This document shows positions 1 to 11,070 of a DNA stretch of 64,000 bases, piece after piece. A program made the position numbers and the translations under genes. Source of the DNA: Dendrocalamus latiflorus (taxonomy: Eukaryota; Streptophyta; Magnoliopsida; Poales; Poaceae); NCBI GenBank assembly GCA_017311315.1, contig CM029617.1, forward strand, positions 5,469,820 to 5,533,819, given 5' to 3'. How positions within the stretch are numbered: the first letter of the stretch is position 1; each line of letters begins with the position of its first letter. Under the pieces are notes generated by a model. It was not told the DNA's origin and did not search any database. It worked only from the letters and a program-made list of their open reading frames with translations.

Positions 1-54
1 CCATTGCATGCCTTGTCATCTTCTCCTGGACAGCCTGTTCGGAGGGCCTCGTCC

Positions 55-711
55 CCAGTGTGGCAGTCTTCGCTTCCCTGCACGACGTGCGGTGCCAATC
101 GAAGTGCCTAGGTGAAGGGCAATACTTGAACCTATGCAGCGTGAGCTTCCAGCTTCGGGGCGGTTGCTCGAAGGACTTCCCTTCGAATTTAACCTAGACG
201 AAGTGGGAGTCTCATTGGCTCTAGAGGTGGTTCTACCACAAGGTCGACCACAAGAGCAACCTTTGCTTCACCGATGTGTATCATAGACTTCGTGATGTCA
301 TCGTTCGTGCAGCTCAACTGAGATGACTAGAAGCACACAGGAGGCTCCTCACGGTCGTGCTTTGACTAAATATACGTGACTGCATGGAGGAGTTCTGCAT
401 GCTTTGGTTGTCCCCGCTGGCCCATCGATGGGATGTGTGGACTAGGCCCGTATGGAATGGAGTCCATCCTTCACTGATGACGTTGGCGAAGCCTACCAGA
501 TTAGGTAGGGTTTTGATGGTTCGTCTCGACCTCCGTGTTAATCAGTGTCTTGTGTCCAGTCTATGCTCACCTTCAAGCTATCACCACGCCTAACTGTTCA
601 CGCATCAATCGCATGTGCAAAGCTCTAGGGATTCCTGTGCCTGATCATCCTCCCGCCGTAAGTGGTGGTTGCTCCTGTGGCTCACGTAGGAGTGATGGCA
701 AAGATGGCGGA
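55..711 (+). pseudogene. Decayed antisense ORF of the left gypsy element
   Basis: The + strand, antisense to this element's gag-pol, encodes blocks matching the antisense gene at 60301-63278. Block one is at about 90-250: VAVFASLHDVRCQ, then KDFPSNLT, KWESHWL and RWFYHKV, with two in-frame stops. Block two is at 384-440: MEEFCMLWLSPLAHRW. Block three is at about 565-650: SRINRMCKALGIPVPDHP. The right-hand copies read SLFAYLHEARCQ, KKLFPANST, KWESYWM, RWFYHRV, DLAEEYVMYGVAPLAYDW and GRINRVCEVLGLAVPDHV. Between blocks two and three there is a possible intron (GTAGGG donor near 507, CCAG acceptor near 558), in the same place as intron 1 of the right-hand copy. From memory the blocks resemble the Pfam family called putative gypsy type transposon (Transposase_28). 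Confidence 0.7.
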
Positions 712-1021
712 GGCCGCGATGACCCCAATGCATGTGAGGGCTTGTCCTTGCCTATCATTGCCGTCCTATGTCATTGGCTCCCTCTGCTCCGGTTGAGACC
801 GACGGCAACCCAGATGAAGTCATGGGCACGGTGGCACTGAGGTGGAGGGAGACAATGGAGGCGTGCACAGGCAGGGCAACTTTGCAACATTTACGCGTAG
901 TAGTGACGAAGGCAATCGCCTTTCCACGTGTGGTTGACTTCCATGCCATCTAGGGTTGATAGGTGGTGCGAGCCCACTTGGAAGGAAGTAGTGATTATGT
1001 ACGGCCTCTCCCACTTAGACT

Positions 1022-1677
1022 CTAGCTTCCCTGCCATGGTGGTGTGGTGGGCCTTCTTAAGGACGAGGACCCCACCGTGAGGCGCCGTGGCCTGACCTCA
1101 TCCCCAAAGAGTAGCTTGAATGGTGTGAAGCCAGTGAACGCGTGAGGTCGTGGTGTGCATGGACCAAGGCACTTTTGGCAACTCCTCCGGCCATTTTCCC
1201 TTAGGGAGACCGACCAAGTACTTTTTGATGTCATCGAAGATGGTGCCATTTGCGCGTTTGACAACCTTGTTGGACTGTGGGTGTTTACGGAGGCGTAACA
1301 CACCTTGATTCCCATGCATTCATAGAATGCCTAGAACACCACTGCATCGAACTGCAAACCACTGTCGACAGTAATTTCTCTAGGGACTATGAAACAGTAT
1401 ACGATGTTTTGCCAAAGGAATTTTTGTGTCGCTGCAGAGGTGATCTTAGCGAGAGGAACCGCCTTGACCCACTTGGGGAAATAGTTGTAGGCGACGATAA
1501 TGAAATGGAGATACCTAGGGGCACGGGATAGTGGACCAATGATGTCAATCCCCCAGTGTGCAAACAGACACATTGGTGGGATTGGCCGAAGGAGGTTGGG
1601 CGGTGCGTGGGAGAATTCCCCATCCGTTGGCCTCCTTGGCAGTGCTTAACTAGCTCTTTAACATCCAAAGCTACCAT
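1022..1677 (-). pseudogene. Gypsy integrase remnant
   Basis: Fragments in more than one frame. The clearest part (1331-1573) reads HWGIDIIGPL, then YFPKWVKAVPLAKI and VPREITVDSGLQFD, which matches the start and the second catalytic Asp region of a Ty3/gypsy integrase core. The downstream piece (1022-1319) continues with SPTRLSNAQM-like and PSKNKVVKRANGTI-like text, where the catalytic Glu would be expected, but frame changes prevent a continuous reading. It is not functional. Confidence 0.75.
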
Positions 1678-1953
1678 GGGCCAGTAGAAGCCCTATCGAA
1701 AGGCCTTCCCTATGAGGGCCTGTGGGGCTATGTGCAAGCTGCATAGGCCAACATTAATTTCTATGAGGCGTTCCTGGTCCTCTTGGTGCAAGAAGCATTG
1801 CAGAAGCGAATCAAACACATCGCGTTTATAGAGCATGCCTTCCACCAGTTCAAAGGTTTTCCCTTGGTGCGCTAATATCATGAGTTCATGTGGGTCATCT
1901 GGCTCCTCACTCCCCTAGAGGAAGGTGATGATCGACTGCTTCCAATCGTCCTC

Positions 1954-2439
1954 CTAGCTGATGTGTAACATGTGGGAGGGCTCTGACTGATCCTGTGGCA
2001 CCACAGCAAAGGCTAGAACTTCGAAGAAGATGCTAGAGGGTGGCTCAAGCCCTTGGCTAGCAGCCTTTGCCAAGGTGTCCGCCTCCATGTGGACGGCCCA
2101 TGGATGAACTTGACGGTGACCCCAAGAAGTGTCACTACCTGGTCCTGACCGCTGCGAGGTATTTGGTGAGGTTGAGGTCCTTGGCCTAATAGGAATTGTC
2201 AATGTGCCCCATGAGCCAACATGAATTGGTAGTTTTGAATGCACGAGCCCCCTTCGAGCTTCAAGCGCTTTCACCTTACGGAGGTTGAACATTAGTGCCT
2301 TGTACTTCACTATGTTGTTGGTCACTAGGAAGTCAAGCCACATTGCGTACGCTAGGCTTCGACCCTCAGGTGTTCTTACGATGGCCCCCACCCTTGCACC
2401 CACTGCAGCATATGCCCTGTTCGTGTGTAAGGTCCACAC
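1954..2439 (-). pseudogene. Gypsy RNase H remnant
   Basis: The ORF begins WTLHTNRAYAAVGARVGAIVRTPEG and continues AYAMWLDFLVTNNIVKYKALMFNLRKVKAL. This is the RNase H-like (RVT_3 type) domain seen in Tat-lineage elements, where the first catalytic Asp would sit in the WTL-D-GS segment. Here that segment reads LHTN, so the Asp appears lost. The frame stays open for 161 codons but drifts from the family toward its C-terminal end. Confidence 0.7.
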
Positions 2440-2989
2440 CAGCTCCAGAGGCAGTTGGTGGCCTTGTTAGCCAGTGGGGGTCTATTCTGTGATCAAGTCC
2501 ACCAGTATCTATGATTTAATCATGGTACATATGATGTAGGTCATGAAAAAGGGGGCTATCACAGCCGCCCACTCGCCGATCGACCTGTGAACTCTTTGTT
2601 TTGTAGCATCTCCCCCAAGGGGAAGGACGAGGGCACGGTGATCTTATGCACCAAAACATAGTGCTACAGCTTGCGTGAAGCCATGAGCAGAGCATAAGCC
2701 AACTTCTCCAGCTCGGTGTATTACGTCATGGCTCCCTGCAAGGCTTCACAAACATAATACACCAGCTGCTGAGCAGAGCCTTCTTCCAGCACGAGCACCA
2801 CACTAACAGTGTGCTACGTTGTTGCCAGGTACAGCAAGAGTGGAGCCTTTGATGTTGGACACATGAACCTAGAGAGCTTGGTGAGGTACTCCTTCAAGTC
2901 CTTGAAGGCCTACGCACACTCGTTGGTCCATTAAAAGTCGCCTGAGCTGTGGAGTGTTTTGAAGAAGGGTAACGCCCACTTCGTTGCCC

Positions 2990-4121
2990 TTACAGGAAGC
3001 AACTGAGGATGGCTAGGTGGCCCACAAGCCTTTGGACCTCCCTAACAGTCTTGGGAACCTCCATAGACAATATAGCATTGATTTCATTAAGGTTAGCTTC
3101 GATTCTCTCCCGAACACTAGGAAGCCGAGTAACTTGCCTACCCGGACTCCAGAGACACATTTTTTTCAAATTGAGCTTCATTCTGGCCTATTAGAGGTTA
3201 TCGAATGTTTCTTAGAGGTCCACACATGTGGGATGCCACTTACCTGCTTTTGATGACCATGTCATCCATGTAGGTTTTGACGTTCTAGCCTAACTAAGAT
3301 GCGAGGATGAGGGCAACAAGCCTAGTGAAGGTGGCCCCGATGTTCTTTAGTCCGAAGGACATCCTGACGAAGCAGTATGTCTCGTTGGGGAATATGAAGT
3401 TTGTCTTGGCTTCGTCTTCCCTAGCCAACATTTCTGGTGATATCCAGAGTATGCGCCGAGGAAGTTCATCAACTCATACCCCACTGTGGCATCCACCAAT
3501 TGATCAATATGTGGTAAAGGGTACTTATCCTTGGGACACATCTTATTGAGGTTGGTGAAGTTGACACACATGCACTAGGTGTCATTCACCTTCTTCACCA
3601 GCACCGGGTTGGTGAGCCACTTGGGGTGGACCACCTTCTTGATGATTCTAGAGACGATTAGTTTGGCCACCTCCACCTTAGTAGGCTCTTGCCTGTTAAA
3701 GGATATTTGCCTCATTTGCTGCTTAACTAGATTTACGTCGGGATGCACTGCTAGCTTGTGTTCAATAGTGGAGCGCTCCTCTGGTGATATCAATGGGTGA
3801 CCATGCAAAGACGTCTGCGTTCTTGCAAAGCACCTTCAGTGGGCTTCGCTTGTTCTCCAGGGTAAGGCTGTCTCCCACCGACACTTGCTTCGATGGGTCC
3901 TCTAGGTTGAGTGGCACCCTTTTTACCTCACCGTCTAGCCTCGACTTCGGTGACCACCCTAGGGCGGAGGGAGGGGGTATTGTCGAGGAAGGTGTGAGTC
4001 CTTTGCTTATGGAGTGCACTTTGTAGTGGGGTCTCTGCATGCCCACTTTAATCTGTCGTGTAAGGTCCTGGTTGCCGAACACAGTGATGATCACTTTGGG
4101 GCCCAGGAGCTTCGTACACAA
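2990..4121 (-). pseudogene. Gypsy reverse transcriptase remnant
   Basis: Three overlapping frames carry reverse transcriptase text. The 3575-4121 frames include GNQDLTRQIKVGM just after the protease, then the long linker, and VNLVKQQMRQISFNRQEPTKVEVAKLI with HPKWLTNPVLVKK. The 3347-3571 frame reads MCVNFTNLNKMCPKDKYPLPHIDQLVD, the FTDLNKACPKD-type signature of Tat elements, then YSGYHQ. The 2990-3181 frame reads MKLNLKKMCLWSPGRQV, matching the connection region. The YxDD box falls in a broken stretch. At least two frameshifts are needed to read through. Confidence 0.75.
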
Positions 4122-4236
4122 GTAGCTTTGATGCGGGATCTCAAGATAGCGTTATAGGGGTATTGAAGGTCTATAGTGTAAAAGTTGATGACTTCTAGCC
4201 TGCTTTGTTCTCCTTACCTGAAGGCTATCTCCAGCG

Positions 4237-4926
4237 CTATCTGCCCCAACACGCTGACTGGCTACCCGCCAAAGCCTTTAGGGGTATCCCTGACGATTCC
4301 AGCCCGCTTTGAGGGACACTCATCTTGTCAAAGGTGTCAATAAATAGGAGGTCCGTGGAGCTGCCTCCATCCATTAGGACTCGCCTCACATCACACCTCA
4401 CGATGCTTGTCAAAATTACCAAGGGGTCTTAGTAGAGGAGGTCCACTCTGGAGGCATCCTCTACCTTGAAGGTGATATCTGTCTGGGCCCACTCTAGAAC
4501 CATGTGTGCGAAGTATGTGGCAATGTGATGTACTCATCGTGTGTAGGCCCTCTGCTATCTCTCAAAGGGGAATTCAAGGGATGACCTATCCATGATGACG
4601 TTGATCACATGGTGGGGCCGGTCTCGAGGGCATGGATTTGCAACATGTTTGGCATGGGTTGTATCTCTAGGAGTTGTTGTATGTGTGCAACTACCAGTGC
4701 CCTCATATCTTGGGCACACTCCCTGGCCACGCTTTCGCGAGGGCCGCGATAGTGGGGCAATCACGAGTGATATGATATCTCTGACCGTGCACTTCATATC
4801 AAGGTCCTTGTTGACATTCGTCTTCTCGGCCTTGCACCTTTCGCGTCCATGACCCCTTCAGTCGTGACCACGACCTCCGAGGGCGGGGTTCTCCTCGGCA
4901 CCTCCTTCGATGCCAAGGACATACCT
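4237..4926 (-). pseudogene. Gypsy gag/aspartic protease remnant
   Basis: The 4237-4422 frame reads VRRVLMDGGSSTDLLFIDTFDKMSVPQSGLESSGIPLKAL. This aligns closely with GRALVDGGSSANVLFAAAFDQMGIPRSRLGPSGIPLQGF in the element at 55488-64000. The DGGS motif is the protease active site. The stretch 4555-4926 is the upstream gag-protease linker with damaged frames. The rest of gag was separated or lost at the copia insertion at 4932. Confidence 0.75.
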
Positions 4927-5388
4927 GGCTGAAAGATCAAGCTCCGTTTAAGTTGGTTTTGGTGTTAATGACAAATGCCATTATGAGATTTTGATATAAA
5001 TGACAAATACTTTTATAATGTTTTGGTGATAATGACAAATGCATATATGAGACTAATATGCTAGTTTAAGTTTATTTATGTTTAATCTCATTTGGATGGA
5101 AAGGTGAAATCAAAGAGGTATGCATTCGAAATCACTATCTCATATAATAATGCATCCCTTAGATCCAAAATATAGATTGAACTCCTAAATTAGTCCAAAA
5201 TGAATATGTGCACATGTCCTCATTATATACACTTGTATGCACACATTTAGGGGGAGCTCTCTCTCTATGTTTTGGAGTTTCACTAGTATTGATCCATGTT
5301 TCCTTTTATACATACATTGGGATCAAACTAGGAGCATGCGTTCATTGAAAATCTGTTTTAAAACCAAAATTGTGCTCTGTCTGGAAGA

Positions 5389-5760
5389 GCGGTAGTACCG
5401 CAGTTTTGAACATCGGAACTACTGGAGAGCGGTAGTTCTGCGCCCAGAAGCGGTAGTACCGGGGAGCGGAAGATCCGGTTTTCGAGCGGATCCTTTTTTC
5501 CAGAGAGCACCCTCCGGACGCTTTTGAGATTTCGCGGGATCGGAAGTACCGGCGGTTTCAACGCCGGAACTACCGCAGGGTGCGGTAGTTCCGCAATGTG
5601 GAGCGGTACTTCCGGAACCCGGAAGCTCCGGAGGTAGAGCGGAGCCTTTTTTCCAGAGAGCGCCAAGTTTGGTTCCGGCTCAAGCGGTAGTACCGCGCCG
5701 ACTTTGCGGAACTACCGGAGAGCGGTAGTACCGTAAGTTTCAACGGCGGTAGTACCGTAC
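5389..5760. repeat. Array of degenerate GCGGTAGTACCGC palindromes
   Basis: More than ten copies of a near-palindromic core (GCGGTAGTACCGC, with variants GCGGTAGTTCCGC, CGGAAGTACCGGCGG and GGAACTACCGC) are spaced 20-60 bp apart. A second, smaller cluster is at 6766-6930 inside the 3' LTR. Because the same motif lies on both sides of the purine tract, this block may be a displaced piece of the 5' LTR. The stretch can fold into many small hairpins. Confidence 0.8.
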
Positions 5761-5840
5761 TTTAAAGTCAAATGTTTTTATATTCAATTTATTATCTCAT
5801 TATTTGTTCAGATTGTCATGAATTACCAAAAAGGGAAGAT

Positions 5841-7662
5841 TGTTGAATCTAGTCCCCCATTATGTGTTAATGGTGAAGTTTGGTAATTGATGACAATTGT
5901 TTTGTGGACTAACGGTTTCCATGAGTTGGATGAATAGGTTAGGTTCCACAAATGAAGATGACTTGGATGACTTCGTGTGTTGAAGATCATCAAGTCAAGA
6001 TTGAGATGAAGATAGCTTCATGAGTTGAAGGCTATCAAAGAAGAAGAAGATGTGTCATGAGTTGATGCATGATGATCATGTGTTGATCAAGTCAAGGAAG
6101 ACCATCATGTGTTGATGGAGTTGATGAGAGGGATGCATCATGAGTTGATGCATATCGAGATGATGACCCAAGGCAAAGGTATGACTAGTTAGGGCTAAGG
6201 ATGTGTTCCTAGTCTTTTACCGGTCTCGGTGGTTGGTTGAAAGACCGGATTGCTAGTATAGGTTACCGTACTATTAAGAGGGGTCATGTCTAGTAGTTTG
6301 AGTCTCATCATGTGTTGATAGCTCAACCTCACTTGCTCTAGCTCATCTTGGCATGAGGCTTGCATTTGCGAATGTGTTTTGCAAATGGTTGAAGCCCATG
6401 TGGCAAATCCTTGTAACATGTGACTATACTTTGCAAATGTGTTTTGCAAAAGGTTGAAGTCCATGTACCTACTCCTTGTGACATGATCTAAATTTGCAAA
6501 TGTGTTTTGCAAAAGTTGGAGATCATGTATTATCCCTTGGCATGGTCTAAAATCGTTTAGTGCTATTCCCTTTGGACATAGACCATGAGAGTGACTCTTT
6601 TGGATCTCTTTTGATTTCTGCATTGATCTAATGTGTTTGAGATCATGCAAATAGATGGGTTGTGTAGCCCTTTGAATAAGCTTTCCATAGAGTACAAGAT
6701 CACTCAATTCCGACATCGGAGTCAAAAGTTATGACCGTTTTTCTGAGTGCTGTCTGTGCTGAAGCGGAAGTACCGCGCCGACTTCCCGGTACTACCGCAG
6801 AACGGTAGTACCGCATTTTATAACTGCGGTAGTACCGCAAATGGCTGACTAACGGCTATTTTTCTAGCCGTTATGGTGGGGAGCGGTAGTACCGGTCCTG
6901 TAGCAGCGGTAGTACCGCAGAATCCTGTTTTTGACTCCAATGGCTAGTTTCGAGGTGTGGGTTATAAATACTCCCTTGTGGCCGGTTGGGATAAGGTTCT
7001 AGGGACTCCATTTCACTCTTTTGAGCTAGTGTGAGGCTCTCCACTCAATTGTGCATGTGTTGCACTTTGTGAGAGAGGAGAGGTGATCTAGAGTGCATGT
7101 GTTGCATCTAGAGGAGGACTTTGTGTCCGGATTGAGCTTGTGCATTTGTTGCATGTGGTGAGAGTCAAGTGAGAGAAGCTTGTGAGAAGGCCCGGCGTGT
7201 GTGAAGGTTGGAGCTCACCTACCCGGAGCGGGGAAGAGCCACCACTAGTGGATTTGAGGTGGAAGGCTTAATTCGTGGAGCCGGTCCAATTCGTTTGGGC
7301 TAACCTCAACGTGGATTAGGGGAGACCAGCAAGTCTCCGAACACCACGGTAAAAAGAGAACGTGTCATTTGTGGTTTGCTTTCTTGTGCTCTTTTTACAT
7401 TCAAGCAATTTACTTACTTAGCATTATTTTGATCGCTTGTAAATCTAGAATTGCAAACATTGACCTAGACTAGAATTGTTGGTGCACTTAGGCGAATTCA
7501 TTTGACTTAGGCACTATTTGTACTAAACCAACTTGAATTTAGCTTCCGCATTGTATATTTGGTTTAGACAAATAGAAAAGCTCTTTAATTGTTAATATTA
7601 ATTTGAAGAAAATTTTTAGACCGCCTATTCACCCCCCTCTAGTCGGCCTCCTCGATATTACA
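5841..7662 (+). repeat. 3' LTR of the deleted copia element (about 1.8 kb)
   Basis: It begins TGTTGAATCTAG right after the purine tract, contains TTTGGTAATTGATGACAA near its start (a common SIRE-type LTR phrase), a TATAAATA-like box near 6963, and ends ATTACA. The interior holds repeated CATGAGTTGA/ CATGTGTTGA phrases (5930-6320) and a second cluster of GCGGTAGTACCGC palindromes (6766-6930). It has no ORF of note. Confidence 0.65.
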
Positions 7663-7889
7663 CTGGCCCAAGGCATTGTTTCTCAAGGTAGGGGAATGAT
7701 GGTCCAGCAGATATCACTGCTGTCGCACAGCTTGTTTCACGCATGGCAACATCCGTCCCTTCGCGCCACCATAGGGTGCTTTTGCCTTTACTAGGCACAC
7801 CACTGTAGCAGAAGGGGGAACATTACTAGGCCATTACAAAGGGTAGCAACAAGGTAAGTCTTACACAACGCTGGACCATCGATAAGGAC

Positions 7890-8300
7890 ACATAGCGCCG
7901 CCCGTCACAGAGGCACGACCTCGACGGAGTGGCCACGACTTTGTCGCCTACCCAGTCGGCATCACATTAGCAGGGAGGCTCAGCTACTACATGCCATCCG
8001 CCTCAGAGGCACCGCCTCGACGGAGCGGCCACAACTTCGTTGCTTGTCTGGTAGGCATCGCCTCGACAAGGTGGATTCGCTTCTACACGTCGCCCGTTTC
8101 GGAGGCACGGCTTCGACAGAGTGGCCCTGACTTTGCTGCTTGCCTAGTAGGCATCACATTGGCACAACGGCTCTACTTCTACGCGCCGCCCATCTCGAAG
8201 GCACGGCCTCAACAATGCAGCCCTTACTTTGCCGCTTGCCTGGTAGGCAACGTCTTGGCAGGGCAGCTTTGCCTCTATGCACCACGTGCTCATGAGATAG
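7890..8300 (+). repeat. 96-bp tandem repeat, about four copies
   Basis: The phrase CTGGTAGGCATC (with variants) recurs at 7952, 8048, 8144 and 8240, an exact 96-bp period. Since 96 is a multiple of three, the + strand stays open and reads as a 32-residue repeat in an ORF at 7991-8311 (units around ACLVGI and EARLRQSGPDF). I take this as a non-coding internal tandem array of the retroelement whose LTR follows at 8433, not as a gene. Confidence 0.8.
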
Positions 8301-8432
8301 AGCGACTATGACTTCGCTGGGGGAAGTGTGCCCGTTTCTGTAGGCTTGGGGTATCTAGGTCCCCGAGGGGTTGGGGCAGTTAGCTGCGTCAGCTCGCCCC
8401 CTAAACCTCGGAGCTTACTATCGAGGGAGTAC

Positions 8433-8706
8433 TGTTGTGGGCGTGCCCAACCCCTTGGGCCTTGGGATAGGCTAGTGGGCCTTAGGGCAAGCCCAATAGC
8501 ATAGTGTTATATGTATAAAAGAATATATCAATTTACCCTCACCGTTTTGTAATTATTGAGGGATGGGATGGGAATTTTCCATACTGCCCCCATTCACATA
8601 TATAAAGCCCCTGGTGGTATGAGTGTGGGCCAAGTTCTGCTCATCTTTTTTATATTCACCGGCTCTCTCACTTATGTGGTGGCCTCTAGCCAGTCCATAT
8701 CCTACA
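8433..8706 (+). repeat. 3' LTR of a + strand Tat-like gypsy element, rest truncated
   Basis: A purine tract (CGAGGGAGTAC) is followed directly by TGTTGTGGGCG, the usual junction of a Tat-type 3' LTR. A CATATATAAAG TATA box lies at about 8597. The end is uncertain: I chose ATCCTACA at 8706, but a later CCACA near 8750 is also possible. The 5' side of this element is missing. Its orientation is opposite to the gypsy pol remnant at 1-4931, so it is a separate insertion. Confidence 0.5.
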
Positions 8707-9705
8707 TGAAGGAGGATACTAAGTACCCACTGTTGTGACTCATGCCACAATAGGACCCATTTGCTGCACACATCCATATTTAAAGTGCTTTAAAAATAAA
8801 ATGGGTTATTGCTATAGGCTAAATAGCTATTCATATCATTAGTTCCATGTACTATACCCAACCTTCTCAATTCAACTCAACTTAATAACTGTTTTTGAGT
8901 TTCATGAGTAAAACTATTGGTTCCTTTTTCCCAACTCAAAGGAAAACAAAAGCTATGTTCTGTCTTGTGCAAAACTCAAAGTGCTCGCTATATTTATACC
9001 TTATATAGTTTGCTAAATTTGACCGTAGTAAATGGTTACAAGAGCCCTGTGACCAGCAGAGGCAGTCTAATTGGATTATGAAGTTTGTTGTTTGATTACA
9101 ATCAGCATTCAGCTCAAGCTGCCGCTTAAGATAAATACCTGTAATGCTTTTGGGTAAGGGGGTGGAAGTATCCTGGCAATTGTTTGACAAGTGTTTGCAA
9201 ACACCACTTAAGTGGCCGCAGCTTAAGCACTGGATGGCATGAACGCCGAATATTGCGTTAACTAATGTCAATGACATTTGATAACCTTTTATCTTTTCGT
9301 GTTTTGCCATATTAAACATCTTGGAAACATCCATATCTCACTTTGTTGTATTTGTAGATAAATTCTGTGCGTATTTTGTATTGGAGCAAATCGCTTAGTG
9401 ATACCACTAACATCATGCACATCGAGAAATAATATTTTTCCAATTTATATATCAATGTTAGTGTTACTGAGTAATGGAAATACTGATCGTGGCTGCTCAA
9501 GCTGTCCAAACTGATCCGATTGCATCTGAGTTTAGCCGAGTGGGCTATATTTTGTGTACTTCTAATCTTCATGGGCCGCTAATGCCCGTAGCGTTAATGT
9601 CCATTGTTAGGCCGCCGTTCTACGTTCCATATGGGCTTCATTGGGCCTGTCTTGGGCCAGGATGTGGCCTACGGTGTTCTCCCTTGTCCTCGAAAAAATT
9701 CTATA
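8707..9705. other. Gene-free intergenic DNA
   Basis: AT-rich sequence without a recognisable gene or repeat. A 132-codon open frame on the - strand (8936-9334) has no protein-like composition or known motif, and I do not support it as a gene. Confidence 0.5.
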
Positions 9706-9951
9706 GTACCCTAGTGGCATAAATCAGTTTGTGTCACCAACCAATCCAGCGCTGACATGTGGCATGTAGTACTGTAGCAACCAATAAATTTTTACTGTTT
9801 TGTACTATAGCAAACAGATAAAAATATTTTTTTCACGTACCATCTACAGTACAAAACAGTAAAAAGTTTTTATTAGTTGCTACAGTAACATGTGCCACGT
9901 GTCAGTGCTGGATTGATTGGTGACACAAACTGATTTGTGCCACCGGGGTAC
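9706..9951. mobile_element. Foldback MITE with ~110-bp inverted arms
   Basis: The left arm starts GTACCCTAGTGGCATAAATC; the reverse complement of the right end reads GTACCCCGGTGGCACAAATC. The arms stay paired for about 110 bp each through CAGTTTGTGTCACCAA and ACTGTTTTGTACT, leaving a short loop. It carries no coding sequence. I cannot assign a superfamily because no clear target duplication is visible. Confidence 0.8.
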
Positions 9952-11070
9952 AATATGTGTGCACTTTGTTGTTCAACCACCTAAAATTTACTGCAGGGAG
10001 AAATAAAACAAGAGAAAATGTGTTGTTCAATGGGGGAAGAAAATATAGCTTGTGATTTTTTTTCTTTATCATTCAATCAGCATATATGATTGAGTAGCAC
10101 CAATAGTTGGGTGCAAAAGTTGCACATCCAACATGAAGTTCTCACGATGGCTTTTGCCCATGGACAAGGAGAAACACATCCTATTTATTTCAACTTGCGA
10201 ATAATTCAAAACTAAAAAGTACAGAGCCATAGCAGCACACAGTGGCGGCCAGGACACTTTCGCGGAAGGCCTGAATCTCGACTCCCATCCAGGAATCACA
10301 ACATGGACACTAAAGACATCATGCAAAAGAAAGGAAAACGTCGATACTATCAACGTGATAAAACCAACTGATAATACAATACGGCTAGTACAAAGGATAA
10401 CATAACAAACGCTTGGCACTCCTCCATGCATCTCCCTCCCTCTTTCCTTTGTGTGCGACACCAGCGCGCGGGCGCAATCATCCTGCCCTCCCTTGGGAAG
10501 CCAACGCGACATGGAGTGGAGAGCCCGGCTTTTGACGTGCCGGGCAATCATGTCCAGGCCCCAGGTGCAATATCCATTCCATATATACGTGGCTTATGGT
10601 TTTATGTTCGAAAAACTATTTAGAGAATCTGTTTTAAGTGACCGTCATATTTTAACATTTGGTATTTTAACTTTCAGAAAAGTCATAAGCAAAAGCAAAA
10701 AAGAACATGTTATATATATGTATATGATGAAATGGTAAATCCCGATCATTTTCGTTCTGGTTTTGTCTCTGTGCGTGCATGCATGCATGCCACGTTTTCG
10801 TTAATCACGGGACGTGCGCCGCGGCGAAGTCGCAGCGAGGCCGGCCATGATGGTGACTGAACGCCGGCCGGCCGGTGCCAAATCGATCGCGCCCTTAACG
10901 CGCGGCTTTCGGTGGCTTTCGGTGAGATCATGCGTCGCGGTAGGCGGTCGAGGACGCTAATTGATGTCACGCGTGATCGTCCGTCTGACTGACCGGGGCG
11001 GAATTTAATTTGCACCTGCTGGTTGCTGCTCTGCGCATATTCTAAGCTACCTAGCGTAGGGGGTGTTTTA
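9952..11070. other. Intergenic DNA, one unresolved GC-moderate block
   Basis: No supported gene. The block at about 10190-10570 is open in two - strand frames (for example 10069-10551) and less AT-rich than its surroundings, which could mean the tail of a repeat or a decayed gene. I see no domain. At 10776-10789 there is a GCATGCATGCATGC run. Confidence 0.4.

Larger units (their letters stand above)
1..4931 (-). mobile_element. Degenerate Ty3/gypsy (Tat-like) retrotransposon, left part off-window
   Basis: Read on the - strand from high to low coordinates, the order is gag remnant, DGGSS-type protease, reverse transcriptase, RNase H and integrase, which is the Ty3/gypsy order. All parts are cut by stops and frameshifts, so nothing here can be functional. 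The protease and the segment just after it closely resemble the element at 55488-64000, placing both in one lineage, probably Tat/RIRE2-like (inference from memory of that group). The 3' LTR must lie left of position 1. A copia element is inserted at 4932 with a CTGGC duplication. I could not find this element's 5' LTR on the right side of that insertion. Confidence 0.8.
4932..7662 (+). mobile_element. Internally deleted SIRE-like copia element
   Basis: The ends are fixed by a perfect 5-bp duplication CTGGC (4927-4931 and 7663-7667). The left end starts TGAAAGATC. A purine tract (AAAAAGGGAAGA) at about 5829-5839 directly precedes an LTR starting TGTTGAATC at 5841. The right end has TTCACCCCCCTCTAGTCGG followed by ATTACA, the LTR end style of SIRE/Maximus copia elements. 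Between the left end and the purine tract only about 900 bp remain, with no coding sequence, so the 5' LTR and the interior are mostly deleted. The insertion splits the older gypsy remnant. Confidence 0.7.

Noticed and set aside
8936..9334. 132-codon - strand ORF
   Set aside because: No motif, no GC shift, no homologous block elsewhere in the window; consistent with chance.
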